Source: Halostella litorea (lineage in GTDB: Archaea; Halobacteriota; Halobacteria; Halobacteriales; Natronoarchaeaceae). From it: a stretch of 64,000 bases of DNA. The notes below the pieces were generated by a model. It was not told where the DNA came from. It was given only the letters and a program-made list of their open reading frames with translations, and did no database searches. Made by a program: the position numbers and the translations under genes. The stretch lies in contig NZ_SJER01000001.1 in NCBI RefSeq assembly GCF_004785955.1, positions 1,364,001-1,428,000 of the forward strand, written 5' to 3'. How positions within the stretch are numbered: position 1 is the stretch's first letter; each line of letters starts with the position of its first letter. Of the stretch, positions 36,560 to 45,560 are shown piece after piece.

Positions 36560-37216
36560 ATGAGCGGGGAGAACGCTTTGGACGCCGGTTCGTCGAGCCG
36601 TCGCCTCCACGTCGAGTTCGACGTCCGCCCGCCCGCGCCCGGAGCCTGCCCGCTCGGCGACCTGGACGGGGAGTTCGTCGACGTGCGCCAGCAACTCGTC
36701 GACGACGAGTGCCACGCCGACGTGACGGTCTGGGTCGACGACCGCCCGGACGCCGACGGGGCCCGGGTCGTCCATACGACCAGCGCCGTCGACGGCGCGT
36801 GCCCGTGTACGGTCTTCAGCGACCTCGGTTGCGTCCCCCGGGTGCTGGACGTCGCGGAGAACCGAGTGACGATCGGGACGTACCTGCCGGACCGGGACCA
36901 GCTCACCGACCTCGTCGACCGGCTCGACGACGTGTTCGACGGGTTCTCGCTCCGCCGGCTGCGGCGCGTCGACCCCGACGAGACCGACGGCCCGGCCGAG
37001 CGCGTGACGCTCGACCTCCGCGAGCTGACGGAGAAACAGCGGGAGGCGGCCGCGGCGGCCGTGGCGTCCGGCTACTACTCGCCGTCCCGGGAGAGCTCGT
37101 TCGGGGAGCTCGCGGCGGAGCTCGACATCTCGAAGTCCGCGCTCTCACAGCGGCTCAGCGCCGTCGAATCGACGCTCGCGACGGCGGCGTTCGCGGAGGC
37201 GGCCGACACCGGCTGA
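36560..37216 (+). CDS. Cys-rich NarO/DmsR-like bacterio-opsin-activator-type regulator
   Basis: A 218-residue regulator with a Cys-rich N-terminal half: GACPLGDL, DECHAD, GACPCTVF and LGCVP give five or more Cys likely to bind a metal or Fe-S centre. The C-terminal part (about 150-210) is the HTH_10 domain (LTEKQREAAAAAVASGYY, then ELAAELDISKSALSQRLSAVES). Haloarchaeal NarO and DmsR proteins have this arrangement and switch on nitrate or DMSO respiration when oxygen falls. It is next to a molybdopterin reductase operon. The missing Glu/Cys spacing means the cluster type cannot be given. Confidence 0.85.
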   Translation: MSGENALDAGSSSRRLHVEFDVRPPAPGACPLGDLDGEFVDVRQQLVDDECHADVTVWVDDRPDADGARVVHTTSAVDGACPCTVFSDLGCVPRVLDVAENRVTIGTYLPDRDQLTDLVDRLDDVFDGFSLRRLRRVDPDETDGPAERVTLDLRELTEKQREAAAAAVASGYYSPSRESSFGELAAELDISKSALSQRLSAVESTLATAAFAEAADTG

Positions 37217-37288
37217 CCGGCGTCGCGGCTCCACCTCTTAAACGCCTGAACTATCCCGCATCGGAGATTGGGGGCTGGACGGACGAGT

Positions 37289-37338
37289 TTCCCGTGTGAA
37301 CCGGGAACCACTCCGTCGGACAGGCTCCGACTCCGACG
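37289..37338. promoter_or_regulatory. Inverted repeats before the molybdopterin reductase operon
   Basis: TTCCCG (37289-37294) and CGGGAA (37302-37307) face each other over a 7-base spacer; CGTCGGA (37314-37320) and TCCGACG (37332-37338) form a second pair. Either could be an activator site for the adjacent regulator. A TTAAAC at about 37239-37244 is the nearest TATA-like sequence. Confidence 0.4.
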
Positions 37339-37402
37339 AACGGCAAAAGACGGAAGCGCACAGTCCGGACGGCGTCACCCGCGCCGATGACGGGGGGGTT
37401 CG

Positions 37403-39886
37403 ATGAGCGACACCGACCCCCTCCTGCGCCGCGACGTGTTGAAGGCCAGCGGGGCGGCGTCCCTCGCGATGGCGGCTGGCGGGGGCGGCGCGCTCCAGTT
37501 GCTCCAGCAGACGGACGGCGCGGACGCCGACCGCGAGAGCTACCTCGGGGACAACGAGACGTACTACAGCGTCTGCTCGCCGAACTGCCGGGGGAAATGC
37601 CCGCTCGAAGTGCACGTTCGCGACGGGCAGATCCGCGCGGTCGAACAGCAGGTCCCCGCCAACGAGCAGTTCCGCCGGGGCTGTACCCTCGGGCTGAGCC
37701 ACGTCCAGCGGGTGTACAACTCGACGCGGCTGAAGTACCCGATGGTGCGGTCGTCTTGGTCGGTTGACGACCCGCAGCCGGAGAAGCGCGGCGAGGACGC
37801 GCAGTTCGAGCGCGTCTCCTGGGACGAGGCGCTGGACCTCGTCGCCGAGGGCATCAGGCGGACCCAGCGGGAGTACGGCGAGGAGAGCATGCTCTGGCAC
37901 ACCGGGTCCGGGGACTCGGGCACGACCGGGTTCTCCCGGCTCACACAGCTGATCGGCGGGACGGTCGACGGGACCCCCGGCATCGACACGAACGTCGGGC
38001 GCGGTTTCCTGCGGGTCACGGGCGAGGGTTCGACGTACCTCCCGCCGACGAACCCGAACGAGGACTGGGTGAACGCCGGGACGATAATCATCTGGGGGAG
38101 CGACATCTTCGCCAGCCAGTTCCAGCAGGACGCCCAGTGGATCCTCGACGCGAAGCGCGCGGGCGCGAAGCTCGTGGTCGTCGACCCGATGTACACGAAC
38201 ACGGCCGAGAAGGCGGACCTCTGGCTCCCGATCGAGCCGGGGAAGGACGTCTACCTCGCGCTCGGCATGATGCACTGGGTGTTCGAGAACGACGCCTACG
38301 ACGCCGAGTTCCTCCGGACGCGCACGAACGCCCCGGCGCTCGTGCGCACAGACACCGGCGAACTGTTACGGGCGACCGAGGTGTTCGACGACGCGGAGGA
38401 GGGCGACATCGTCGTCATCGACGAGGCGACCGGCGAGCCGACCGCGGTCGGCCCCGAGACCGGTGGGGACTTCGCCCTCTTCGGCGAGTACACGGTCGAC
38501 GGGGTCGAGACGAGGACCGGGCTGACCGAACTCCGCGACCACGCCGCGGACTACCCGCTCGACGAGGTCGCCTCTGTCACCAGCCTCGACGAGGGGGACA
38601 TCCGGACCACGATCGAGTGGTTCACGTCCCGCGGGTCGGGCGGCATCATGCCAAGCTACGGCGTCGGACGCTACCTCTACGGGCACGTGTTCGGGCAGGC
38701 GTACGCGACGCTGATGGCGCTCACCGGCGACTACGGCAACCACGGGAACATCCACTCGCAGTACGCCAACTACAGCGGATCGTACCTCCAGACGGGCGAC
38801 TGGGGGTCGCCGGAGAACGCGAAGGAAACGTCGTATGTCGGCGAAGCCGACAAGCTGGACGCGCTCCAGCAGGGGGAGTACAAGGCGATGTACGGGATGC
38901 AGTGCAACGATATAAACCAGTATCCCGAGCGCCAGTCCTGGATCGAGGCGATACGGAACGTCGATATGGTCGCCTGGGCCGACATACACCACACCCCGAC
39001 GACCCAGCACGCGGACATCATCCTCCCGGCCGCTCACTGGTTCGAAACCGAGGACGTGATGACCTGCTACACGCATCCGAACATCGGGTACCGGGAGAAG
39101 GCCCAGGAGCCGCTGTGGGAGAGCAGGGACGACTACTACATCCTGCGTGGCTTGGCCGAGCGGTTCGGCTACGGGGACCAGTTCCCCGAGGACAAGCGGA
39201 CCGTCCTCAAATCGTTCGTGGAGAACGACGACCGGTTCTCCTGGAACGAGCTGCGCGAGAACGGGACCGTCGCGACGGACGAAACGCCTTCCCCGTTTTA
39301 CACCGGCGAGTTCGGGACCGACACGGGCCGCATCGAACTGTACGACGACGACGCGCCGACCGAGCGCGGTCCGAACCTCCCCGAGGAGGGCGTCTCGCTC
39401 GAACTCCCCGAACCGATCGAGGGGAGAACCACGGACGACTACGAGACGGCCGACGACTACCCCCTGATCTTCATGCAGAAGCACTCGAAGTGGCGGATCC
39501 ACTCACAGTACGAATCCCAGCCGTGGCTCAGGGAGATCAACCCGCAGCCACAGCTCGACATCCATCCCGAGGACGCGCAGCGTCGCGGTATCGACGACGG
39601 GGAGTACGTCCGGGTGTTCAACGACCGCGGCGAGATGGTCGTGAAGGCGAAGTACAACGAGGGGATCCGCCCTGGTCTCGTGAACACCGACCAGGGCTGG
39701 TACACCCGCGACTTCGTGCAGGGGCATCTGCAGGACCTCATCTCGGAGGAGACTGCCGAGGTCGGGCAAACGTTCGCGTACTACGACGTGCGCGTCCAGG
39801 TCGAATCGGCACCGGACGACGTCGACACCGGCCAGTACACTGACGGGTCCCCCACCGGCGCGGGGGCCGAGGCGGGAGGTGACTGA
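37403..39886 (+). CDS. Molybdopterin oxidoreductase, DMSO reductase family catalytic subunit
   Basis: An 827-residue enzyme. The twin-arginine leader (LLRRDVLKASG, RR at 9-10) marks Tat export, so it works outside the membrane. Cys58, Cys62, Cys66 and Cys94 form the 4Fe-4S site. Downstream, WDEAL, WGSDIF and DPMYTNTAEKADLWLPI are molybdopterin family motifs, and the C-terminal dinucleotide-binding domain has WRIHSQ and NTDQGWYT. Substrate could be DMSO, TMAO, thiosulfate or polysulfide; the residue at the Mo-ligand position (near GIDTNVGRG) is not a clear Ser. It is first in a four-gene operon with ferredoxin, anchor and TorD. Confidence 0.88.
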   Translation: MSDTDPLLRRDVLKASGAASLAMAAGGGGALQLLQQTDGADADRESYLGDNETYYSVCSPNCRGKCPLEVHVRDGQIRAVEQQVPANEQFRRGCTLGLSHVQRVYNSTRLKYPMVRSSWSVDDPQPEKRGEDAQFERVSWDEALDLVAEGIRRTQREYGEESMLWHTGSGDSGTTGFSRLTQLIGGTVDGTPGIDTNVGRGFLRVTGEGSTYLPPTNPNEDWVNAGTIIIWGSDIFASQFQQDAQWILDAKRAGAKLVVVDPMYTNTAEKADLWLPIEPGKDVYLALGMMHWVFENDAYDAEFLRTRTNAPALVRTDTGELLRATEVFDDAEEGDIVVIDEATGEPTAVGPETGGDFALFGEYTVDGVETRTGLTELRDHAADYPLDEVASVTSLDEGDIRTTIEWFTSRGSGGIMPSYGVGRYLYGHVFGQAYATLMALTGDYGNHGNIHSQYANYSGSYLQTGDWGSPENAKETSYVGEADKLDALQQGEYKAMYGMQCNDINQYPERQSWIEAIRNVDMVAWADIHHTPTTQHADIILPAAHWFETEDVMTCYTHPNIGYREKAQEPLWESRDDYYILRGLAERFGYGDQFPEDKRTVLKSFVENDDRFSWNELRENGTVATDETPSPFYTGEFGTDTGRIELYDDDAPTERGPNLPEEGVSLELPEPIEGRTTDDYETADDYPLIFMQKHSKWRIHSQYESQPWLREINPQPQLDIHPEDAQRRGIDDGEYVRVFNDRGEMVVKAKYNEGIRPGLVNTDQGWYTRDFVQGHLQDLISEETAEVGQTFAYYDVRVQVESAPDDVDTGQYTDGSPTGAGAEAGGD
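39875..39882 (+). promoter_or_regulatory. Shine-Dalgarno sites within the reductase operon
   Basis: GGAGGTGA (39875-39882) lies 6 bases before the GTG start of the ferredoxin gene and decides that start. Similar GGAGGTGG precedes the NrfD ATG at 40656. Distal genes here therefore use a ribosome binding site, unlike the leaderless first genes. Confidence 0.65.
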
Positions 39887-39888
39887 CA

Positions 39889-40656
39889 GTGACAAACTAC
39901 GGACTCGTCATCGACCAGGAGCGGTGTATCGGCTGTCACGCGTGTGCCGTGACGTGCAAACAGGAGAACAACGTCGCGATGGGGAACTACTGGAACCGCG
40001 TGCTGACGGAGGGCGGCGACCACGTGGACACCCCGTCGGGTCGGTACCCCAAGAACGGCGACGACGGGAACCTGGAGATGTCGTACCAGCCGACGGCGTG
40101 TCAGCACTGCGAGAACGCGCCGTGCGTGAAGGTCTGCCCGGTCAACGCGACGTACACCCGCGACGACGGCATCGTCGAGATAGACTACGACAAGTGCATC
40201 GGCTGCCGGTACTGCATGGCCGCCTGCCCGTACAACGCCCGCGTGTTCAACTGGGACGAGCCCGAACACCGCCCGGAAGAGGGGACCGGCAATGTCCCCG
40301 AGCGCCCGCAGGGCGTCGTCGAGAAGTGCACGTTCTGCAGCCACCGCGTCGACGAGGGCCTCGACCCCGCCTGCGTGTCGAACTGCCCGGCCGACGCCCG
40401 CATCTTCGGCGACCTCGACGACCCGTCGAGCACGGTGTCGCAGTACGTCGCCGAGTACGAGACCCATCGGCTGCTCGACGAGAAGGGGACCGAGCCAAGC
40501 ACCTACTACATCAGCGGCGAGATGTCGCCCGGGCGGCCCTGGAAGGGCGACGAACTCGAGAGCGAACTCCCGGAGGACCCCCAGCCCGACGTGGCTGGCG
40601 AGCCGGCGAACGCGGACCCACAGCCGCAGGTGCCCGAAGCCGGAGGTGGCGACTGA
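39889..40656 (+). CDS. Four-cluster ferredoxin-type subunit (DmsB-like)
   Basis: A 255-residue iron-sulfur protein starting at GTG. Four Cys groups appear: CIGCHACAVTC, CQHCENAPCVKVC, CIGCRYCMAAC and CTFCSHRV ... CVSNC, the set for four [4Fe-4S] clusters, as in DmsB/NrfC/PsrB. It moves electrons from the membrane anchor to the molybdopterin subunit. There is no signal peptide, so it would ride with the Tat-exported catalytic subunit. The C-terminus is an Asp/Pro/Gly-rich tail. Its stop overlaps the anchor start (TGATG). Confidence 0.93.
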   Translation: MTNYGLVIDQERCIGCHACAVTCKQENNVAMGNYWNRVLTEGGDHVDTPSGRYPKNGDDGNLEMSYQPTACQHCENAPCVKVCPVNATYTRDDGIVEIDYDKCIGCRYCMAACPYNARVFNWDEPEHRPEEGTGNVPERPQGVVEKCTFCSHRVDEGLDPACVSNCPADARIFGDLDDPSSTVSQYVAEYETHRLLDEKGTEPSTYYISGEMSPGRPWKGDELESELPEDPQPDVAGEPANADPQPQVPEAGGGD

Positions 40657-41990
40657 TGGCCGACGCGACCGCCCGCGAGCGGGACTGGATCGTTGCCATC
40701 CCGGAGTTCGGGAGCCTCGGCAAGGCGTGGCTTGGGCTGCTGGCGCTGCTGATACTCGCCGGCGCGGCGGCGTGGGCGTACCAGCTCACGGCCGGACTGG
40801 CCGCCACGGGGATGCGCAACGTCTTCACGTGGGGGCTGTACATCATGATGTTCGTGCTGTTCGTCGGGCTGTCGGCCGGCGGGATGATAGTCAGCAGCGC
40901 GCCGAAGTTCTTCCACTCGGACCGCTACGAGAACCTCTCGCGGCTCGGCGTCCTGCTGAGCCTGGCGTGTATCGTCGTGGCGGGGCTGCTCATCGTCCCG
41001 GACATCGGCCGGCCGGAGCGGCTCTACCAGTTCGTCACCTCGCCGAACCTCCGGTCGCCGATGGTCTGGGACTTCGGCATCATCGTGCTGTACGGGCTGT
41101 TCAACGTCTGGTACCTCTGGCTGCTGACGCGGCGGGACCTCGCGGCGGCGGGGTCGCGGCTCGCGCTCGGCGTCGAGGACACCCGGGAGGGCCGCGAGCG
41201 CGACCGGCGGCTGGCGTTCTGGTCGGCCGCCGTCGCGCTGCCGGCCGCCGTGATGCTGCACTCGGTCACCGGGTGGATCTTCGCGACGCAGGTCGGCCGG
41301 GGCGACTGGTTCAGCCCGCTGGTCGCGCCGGTGTTCATCGCGAAGGCGCTGGTCTCCGGGCTCGGCCTGTTGCTGGTGACGGCCGTCCTGGCGGACCGGT
41401 TCACCGGCTTCGAACTGGACGAGTCGCTGGTGCCCGGCCTCGGCAAACTCCTCGGCGTGTTCCTGGCGTTCCACGTCGTCTACCTGCTCGGGGCGGAGCG
41501 GCTGCCCCACGCCTGGGCCGAGCACTTCGGGTTCTGGGCGATCACCAGTGGGTTCCTGCTCGGGGACACCGTCTTCTTCTGGATCTGGACGGTGGTCGGG
41601 GGGCTCGTCCCGCTGGCGTTGCTCGTGACGCCGTCGCTCCGGCGGCGGACCCGGGTCGTGTTCGCCGCCGCCGCGCTCGCGGTGTTCGGCGTTGTGTTCG
41701 AGGGCGTGCGCCTGATATTCGTCGGCTACGACCAGGTGAACGTCGACGCGCCGCCGGGGGTCTCCGTCGGCGAGCCCGCTGGAGGGCTGGCGGGCGACAT
41801 CTGGGCGACGTCGGGGGCGTACACCCCGACGCTCGTCGAGGTCATCGTCACCCTCGGCATCGTGGCTATCGGGGCGCTGATCCTCACGCTGGGGCTGCGC
41901 TACCTGCCGATCCAGAGCGGCTCCCAGCTCCCGTCGGCCGGCCGCGCCGCGCCCGACGGCGGCACCGAGACGGAGGAGGGGTCCCCGTGA
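40656..41990 (+). CDS. NrfD/PsrC-type membrane anchor
   Basis: A 444-residue protein with about ten membrane segments of the NrfD/PsrC family that oxidises quinol and passes electrons to the ferredoxin subunit. An Arg-rich N-terminus (ARERDWIVAIPEF) is followed by TWGLYIMMFVLFVGLSAGGM, and the conserved GWIFATQVGRGDWFSPL lies in the middle. It has no haem-ligand His pair, as for the family. Its ATG shares a base with the ferredoxin stop, and its stop shares bases with the TorD GTG. Confidence 0.9.
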   Translation: MADATARERDWIVAIPEFGSLGKAWLGLLALLILAGAAAWAYQLTAGLAATGMRNVFTWGLYIMMFVLFVGLSAGGMIVSSAPKFFHSDRYENLSRLGVLLSLACIVVAGLLIVPDIGRPERLYQFVTSPNLRSPMVWDFGIIVLYGLFNVWYLWLLTRRDLAAAGSRLALGVEDTREGRERDRRLAFWSAAVALPAAVMLHSVTGWIFATQVGRGDWFSPLVAPVFIAKALVSGLGLLLVTAVLADRFTGFELDESLVPGLGKLLGVFLAFHVVYLLGAERLPHAWAEHFGFWAITSGFLLGDTVFFWIWTVVGGLVPLALLVTPSLRRRTRVVFAAAALAVFGVVFEGVRLIFVGYDQVNVDAPPGVSVGEPAGGLAGDIWATSGAYTPTLVEVIVTLGIVAIGALILTLGLRYLPIQSGSQLPSAGRAAPDGGTETEEGSP

Positions 41991-42562
41991 CCGTCACCGA
42001 ACATCCGGAGGCGGAGGCGGAGCCGCCGGACCGGGCGGCGGTGTTCAGGGGGCTGTCGCGGTACTGGCAGTACCCGACGCAGGACCTGATCCGGGTGCTA
42101 CGCGAGGCCTCGCCCGGCCTCTCGGCGGACGTCGAGCTCCGGGAGCTCCGGGTCGAGTACACGCGACTGTTCCTCGGCCCGGGGACGGGACAGTGTCCAC
42201 CCTACGAGAGCGTCTACCGGGACGGCGACGACGACGGGGAACTCGGCCCCGTCCGCGGCCCGTCGACGGACGCGGTCCGGCGCTGGTACCGGGAGTTCGG
42301 GACCCGCCCGGACCCCGAGCGGCCCGCCCTCGCGGACCACGTCGCGACGGAACTGGAGTTCGTCGCCCACTTGGCCGAGACGGAGGACCCGGACGTCGTC
42401 GAGCAGTTCCTCGACGAGCACCCGCGGCGCTGGGTCGGGACGTTCGCCGCCCGGGTGCGCGACCACGACCCGGACGGGTTCTACCGGACGCTGCTCGACC
42501 TGACGGAGCGGGCCGTCGAAACGGGCGGGACGACCGTCACGGAGGTGACGGAGGGCGAGTAG
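41987..42562 (+). CDS. TorD/DmsD-type molybdoenzyme chaperone
   Basis: A 191-residue all-helical chaperone that starts at GTG 41987 (GTGA overlap with the anchor). The TorD motif YTRLFLGPGTGQCPPYESVY, followed by VRRWYREFG, is present. These proteins bind the Tat leader of the reductase and help insertion of the molybdenum cofactor before export. Its presence supports a Tat-exported reductase upstream. Confidence 0.88.
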   Translation: MTVTEHPEAEAEPPDRAAVFRGLSRYWQYPTQDLIRVLREASPGLSADVELRELRVEYTRLFLGPGTGQCPPYESVYRDGDDDGELGPVRGPSTDAVRRWYREFGTRPDPERPALADHVATELEFVAHLAETEDPDVVEQFLDEHPRRWVGTFAARVRDHDPDGFYRTLLDLTERAVETGGTTVTEVTEGE

Positions 42563-42637
42563 CACCCGCCCGGACCGGCGCACCGACCGGCGGCGAACGC
42601 GACCGCCGCCGAACGACCGCGACACGCCACGAACCCC

Positions 42638-43024
42638 ATGACACCACTGACGCGGATATCCCACGTCTACGAGGTACAGTTCGACGTCCCCGGCCAGTGC
42701 CGCGAGGCGTACGACGCGTGGCTCGAAGCGGACGCGCTGCGCTGGGTCACCCACTACACGGTCGCGGGATTCGAGGTGTTTCACAACGAGCAGGGCCTCT
42801 CGCCGGAGACGAAGCTCGTCTTCGAGTTCGAATCCCTGCGCGAGTGGGCGCGGTTCGCCGGGAGCGACACCCACCGGGCGGCGATCGACCGGCTCGAATC
42901 GCTCACGGAACACCTCGACGCGACGCTGTGGGAACGCGACGACCTCCAGTTGAGCCGCGGGCCGACCGCGACGGAAGGGGCCGGCTGCGACGGCGAGCCG
43001 GCGGCGTCGGGGTCGCCCGACTAA
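42638..43024 (+). CDS. Unknown small protein downstream of the reductase operon
   Basis: A 128-residue protein. Its alternating strands and helices (HVYEVQFDVP, HYTVAGFEVFH, KLVFEFESLREWARF) suggest a dimeric alpha-beta barrel (ABM-like) fold. The last 25 residues are low-complexity. It lies 75 bases after TorD in the same direction, so co-transcription is plausible. No catalytic residues can be named and the family is not recognised. Confidence 0.7.
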   Translation: MTPLTRISHVYEVQFDVPGQCREAYDAWLEADALRWVTHYTVAGFEVFHNEQGLSPETKLVFEFESLREWARFAGSDTHRAAIDRLESLTEHLDATLWERDDLQLSRGPTATEGAGCDGEPAASGSPD

Positions 43025-43162
43025 AACCCCGCTTAGTGAGCATTTGACGGGCGATACCTCCACCCACGGAGTATGGCCGACCCCGTCGAGCGGGCCGCGC
43101 GGTGTGCACCGCGCACCGCGACCCGCGCGCCGCTGGCGTGAACTGCCGGGGGCCGGGCCGAA

Positions 43163-44074
43163 CTACTCCGGCCCCGACGCGTCCCGCACCTGCACCTCGC
43201 GGTCGGCGGTCACGTGACCCCGGAGCGACAGCGTCACCGGTTCGTCCTCGTCGGTCGTGTACGCAGTGTCGATATCGACCATCGCCGCGACGGACTCCCC
43301 GGCCGCCATCTCGCGTTCGACGACGTGGGACTCGTCGTCGTCCGCGATCGTCTTCGTCGGCCAGTACGCCGCCGCGAGGAACCGCCCGTCCGTCTCGGAG
43401 ACGTTCGTCACCGTCAGCGACACGGACAGCGGCTCGCCCTGCGAGACCTCCCCGGGGACCGTCAGGTCGTCGAGTTCGAACCGCGGGCCGGCCGCCGCCA
43501 GCCGGTCGAGCGCGTCCGCGGAGAGCGCCCACTCCCCGCCGCCGTCGCCCGTGTACCGGATCCGGGCGTCCGAGGCCGACAGCGGCGACGGGACGGTGAA
43601 CGCGAGAAACGACGTCCCGTCCTCGAAGCTCCGGCTGACGGGGCCGCCCTCGTGGCCCTCGACGGCGTAGTTGATCGCCCCTTCCGTGTCGGGTAGCCCG
43701 GGCTCCCACGACTCGCCGTCGGCCTCGAACGCGAACTCCGACGCCGAGGGCTTCTCGTCGGCCCGGACCGTTGCGACGACGTACTGCCGGTCGGGGCCGA
43801 CGAGGACGCCGCCGGACCCCATTATCGACGTGTACGTGACGGCCTTCTTGACGACGACGTCTTCGACGACGACGCCGCCGGAGCCGTCCGTCGTGGTGTC
43901 GGTGTGTTCGGTCGTGTCCGGGTCGCCGGTCGTCTCCGCGGTATCGTCCGTCGGGCCTGCCGCGTCGTCGGTCGGGTCGTCGGTCGAGTCGTCGGAGTCG
44001 GACCCGCTCAGACAGCCACCGACTGCGGTGCCGAGGGCGACGCCGGTCGCCGCGAGCAGCGTTCGTCTGTGCAT
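43163..44074 (-). CDS. Tat-type lipoprotein with Asp/Thr-rich linker
   Basis: A 303-residue lipoprotein starting MHRRTLLAATGVALGTAVGGC with a lipobox VGGC. A linker rich in Asp, Thr and Ser (about 25-65) separates it from a C-terminal beta-rich region (about 70-300) with two Ig/CARDB-like repeats (VSLTVTNVSETDGRFLAAA). ATG 44074 was chosen so that RR follows at once. Function unknown; the gene is convergent with the reductase locus and divergent from the MFS gene. Confidence 0.8.
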   Translation of the reverse strand: MHRRTLLAATGVALGTAVGGCLSGSDSDDSTDDPTDDAAGPTDDTAETTGDPDTTEHTDTTTDGSGGVVVEDVVVKKAVTYTSIMGSGGVLVGPDRQYVVATVRADEKPSASEFAFEADGESWEPGLPDTEGAINYAVEGHEGGPVSRSFEDGTSFLAFTVPSPLSASDARIRYTGDGGGEWALSADALDRLAAAGPRFELDDLTVPGEVSQGEPLSVSLTVTNVSETDGRFLAAAYWPTKTIADDDESHVVEREMAAGESVAAMVDIDTAYTTDEDEPVTLSLRGHVTADREVQVRDASGPE

Positions 44075-44219
44075 ACGCTCCCGTGGGCGGCGACCGGTAA
44101 ATGTCTCGTCATGACTCAAACGGCCATTTGACCTGCCGCCGCGCCCCGCGGGCGGCCGGACGAAGGCAGAACCGGGCGATATCCCGGGCCGTCGACAGTA
44201 TCTTGGCGGTCGCTACGGA

Positions 44220-45536
44220 ATGGCCGGGTATGGCGCCGTCAGTGCCGGTGGGGAGATGGGCGTAGCGGACCGACTGGGGATCGACCCGCAGGTGCTCACG
44301 CTGGCCATCGCCCGGATGACCGAGTCGATCGGCAACTCCTTTCTCATCGTCGTGCTCCCGCTTTTCATCGGGAGCGACGTGCTCGCCGGCTCCACGTTCG
44401 GGCTCACGGAAGTCGCTGTCACGGGCATCGTGCTCTCGCTGTTCGGATTCGTCAACAGCCCGCTCCAGCCCTTCACCGGGCGGATCTCTGACCGCACGGG
44501 CCGCCGGAAGGTGTTCGTCCTCGTCGGACTGGTGCTTATCGGCGTGGCGAGTTTCTCCTACTCGCTGGCGACCCGGTACTGGCATCTGGTCGCCCTGCGC
44601 TGCCTCCAGGGGCTGGCCGGCGCGCTGATCATCCCGACGACGGTGGCGCTGGTCAACGACCTCGCGTCGGCGGAGAACCGCGGCGGGAACATGGGGACGT
44701 ACAACACGTTCCGGCTGGTCGGGTTCGGCGCGGGGCCGATCGCCGCCGGCGCGATGGTCGCCGGCGGGCCGTACGCCGTCGCGCTCGGCCCGCTCGACGT
44801 CGTGATGAGCGGCTTCGACGCCGCCTTCTACTTCGCCACGTCGACGGCGACGCTCAGTTTCGTCCTCGTCTCGGCGCTGATCCGCGACCCCGACGACGTC
44901 GCCGGCGGCGGGGACGACGCGCTCGGCGGCATCGCCGTCTTCGACCGGAGCGGCCGGGGGACCCTTGACCCCGTGTTCACGCTCGGCGTCGCCTCGTTTT
45001 TCATGGCGGTCGGGATCGCGCTGTTCGCGACGCTGGGCGACATCATCAACGCGCGGCTGGACCAGGGGCCGACGCTGTTCGGCCTGGAGTTCGCGGCGTT
45101 CATCCTGGCCCAGGTCCTCCTGCAGACGCCGATCGGCCGGGCGACGGACTTCTACGGCCGCAAGAACTTCATCGTGGCCGGGCTGGTCCTGCTCGTGCCG
45201 ACGACGTTCGTTCAGGGGATCATCCTCGACCCCTGGCTGATGGTGGTCGCCCGGTTCGCCCAGGGGGTCGCCGGCGCGCTGGTGTTTGCCCCCTCGCTCG
45301 CGCTGGCCGGCGACATCGCGCCCGCGGGCCGCTCCGGGTCGACGCTGTCCGTGCTGACGATGGCCTTCGGCTTCGGCGTCGCCTTCGGCCCGCTCGCGTC
45401 GGGCTTTCTCGTCCAGTTGGGCTTCGTCGTGCCGTTCGCGTTCGGCGCGGCGCTCGCGGCGGTCGGCGTCGTCCTCGTGTGGACGCAGGTCGAGGAGACG
45501 GTGACGCCGAAGGGGTCGATACTGCCGACGGACTGA
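44220..45536 (+). CDS. MFS transporter
   Basis: A 438-residue major facilitator with about twelve helices. The MFS motif A appears as GRISDRTGRRKVFV after TM2 and again as GRATDFYGRKNFIVAG in the second half, characteristic of MFS_1 exporters. Substrate is unknown. ATG 44220 has an AT-containing AGTATCTT about 20 bases before; ATG 44256 (MGVADRLG) is an alternative. It is unlike the MFS_3 paralogues at 6987 and 49235. Confidence 0.87.
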   Translation: MAGYGAVSAGGEMGVADRLGIDPQVLTLAIARMTESIGNSFLIVVLPLFIGSDVLAGSTFGLTEVAVTGIVLSLFGFVNSPLQPFTGRISDRTGRRKVFVLVGLVLIGVASFSYSLATRYWHLVALRCLQGLAGALIIPTTVALVNDLASAENRGGNMGTYNTFRLVGFGAGPIAAGAMVAGGPYAVALGPLDVVMSGFDAAFYFATSTATLSFVLVSALIRDPDDVAGGGDDALGGIAVFDRSGRGTLDPVFTLGVASFFMAVGIALFATLGDIINARLDQGPTLFGLEFAAFILAQVLLQTPIGRATDFYGRKNFIVAGLVLLVPTTFVQGIILDPWLMVVARFAQGVAGALVFAPSLALAGDIAPAGRSGSTLSVLTMAFGFGVAFGPLASGFLVQLGFVVPFAFGAALAAVGVVLVWTQVEETVTPKGSILPTD

Positions 45537-45560
45537 GGTGTTCGAACGCGAGGCCCGGGT

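Noticed and set aside
43073-43141. 22-codon frame between the reductase locus and the lipoprotein
   Set aside because: No promoter or conserved motif; composition is that of chance GC-rich frames.
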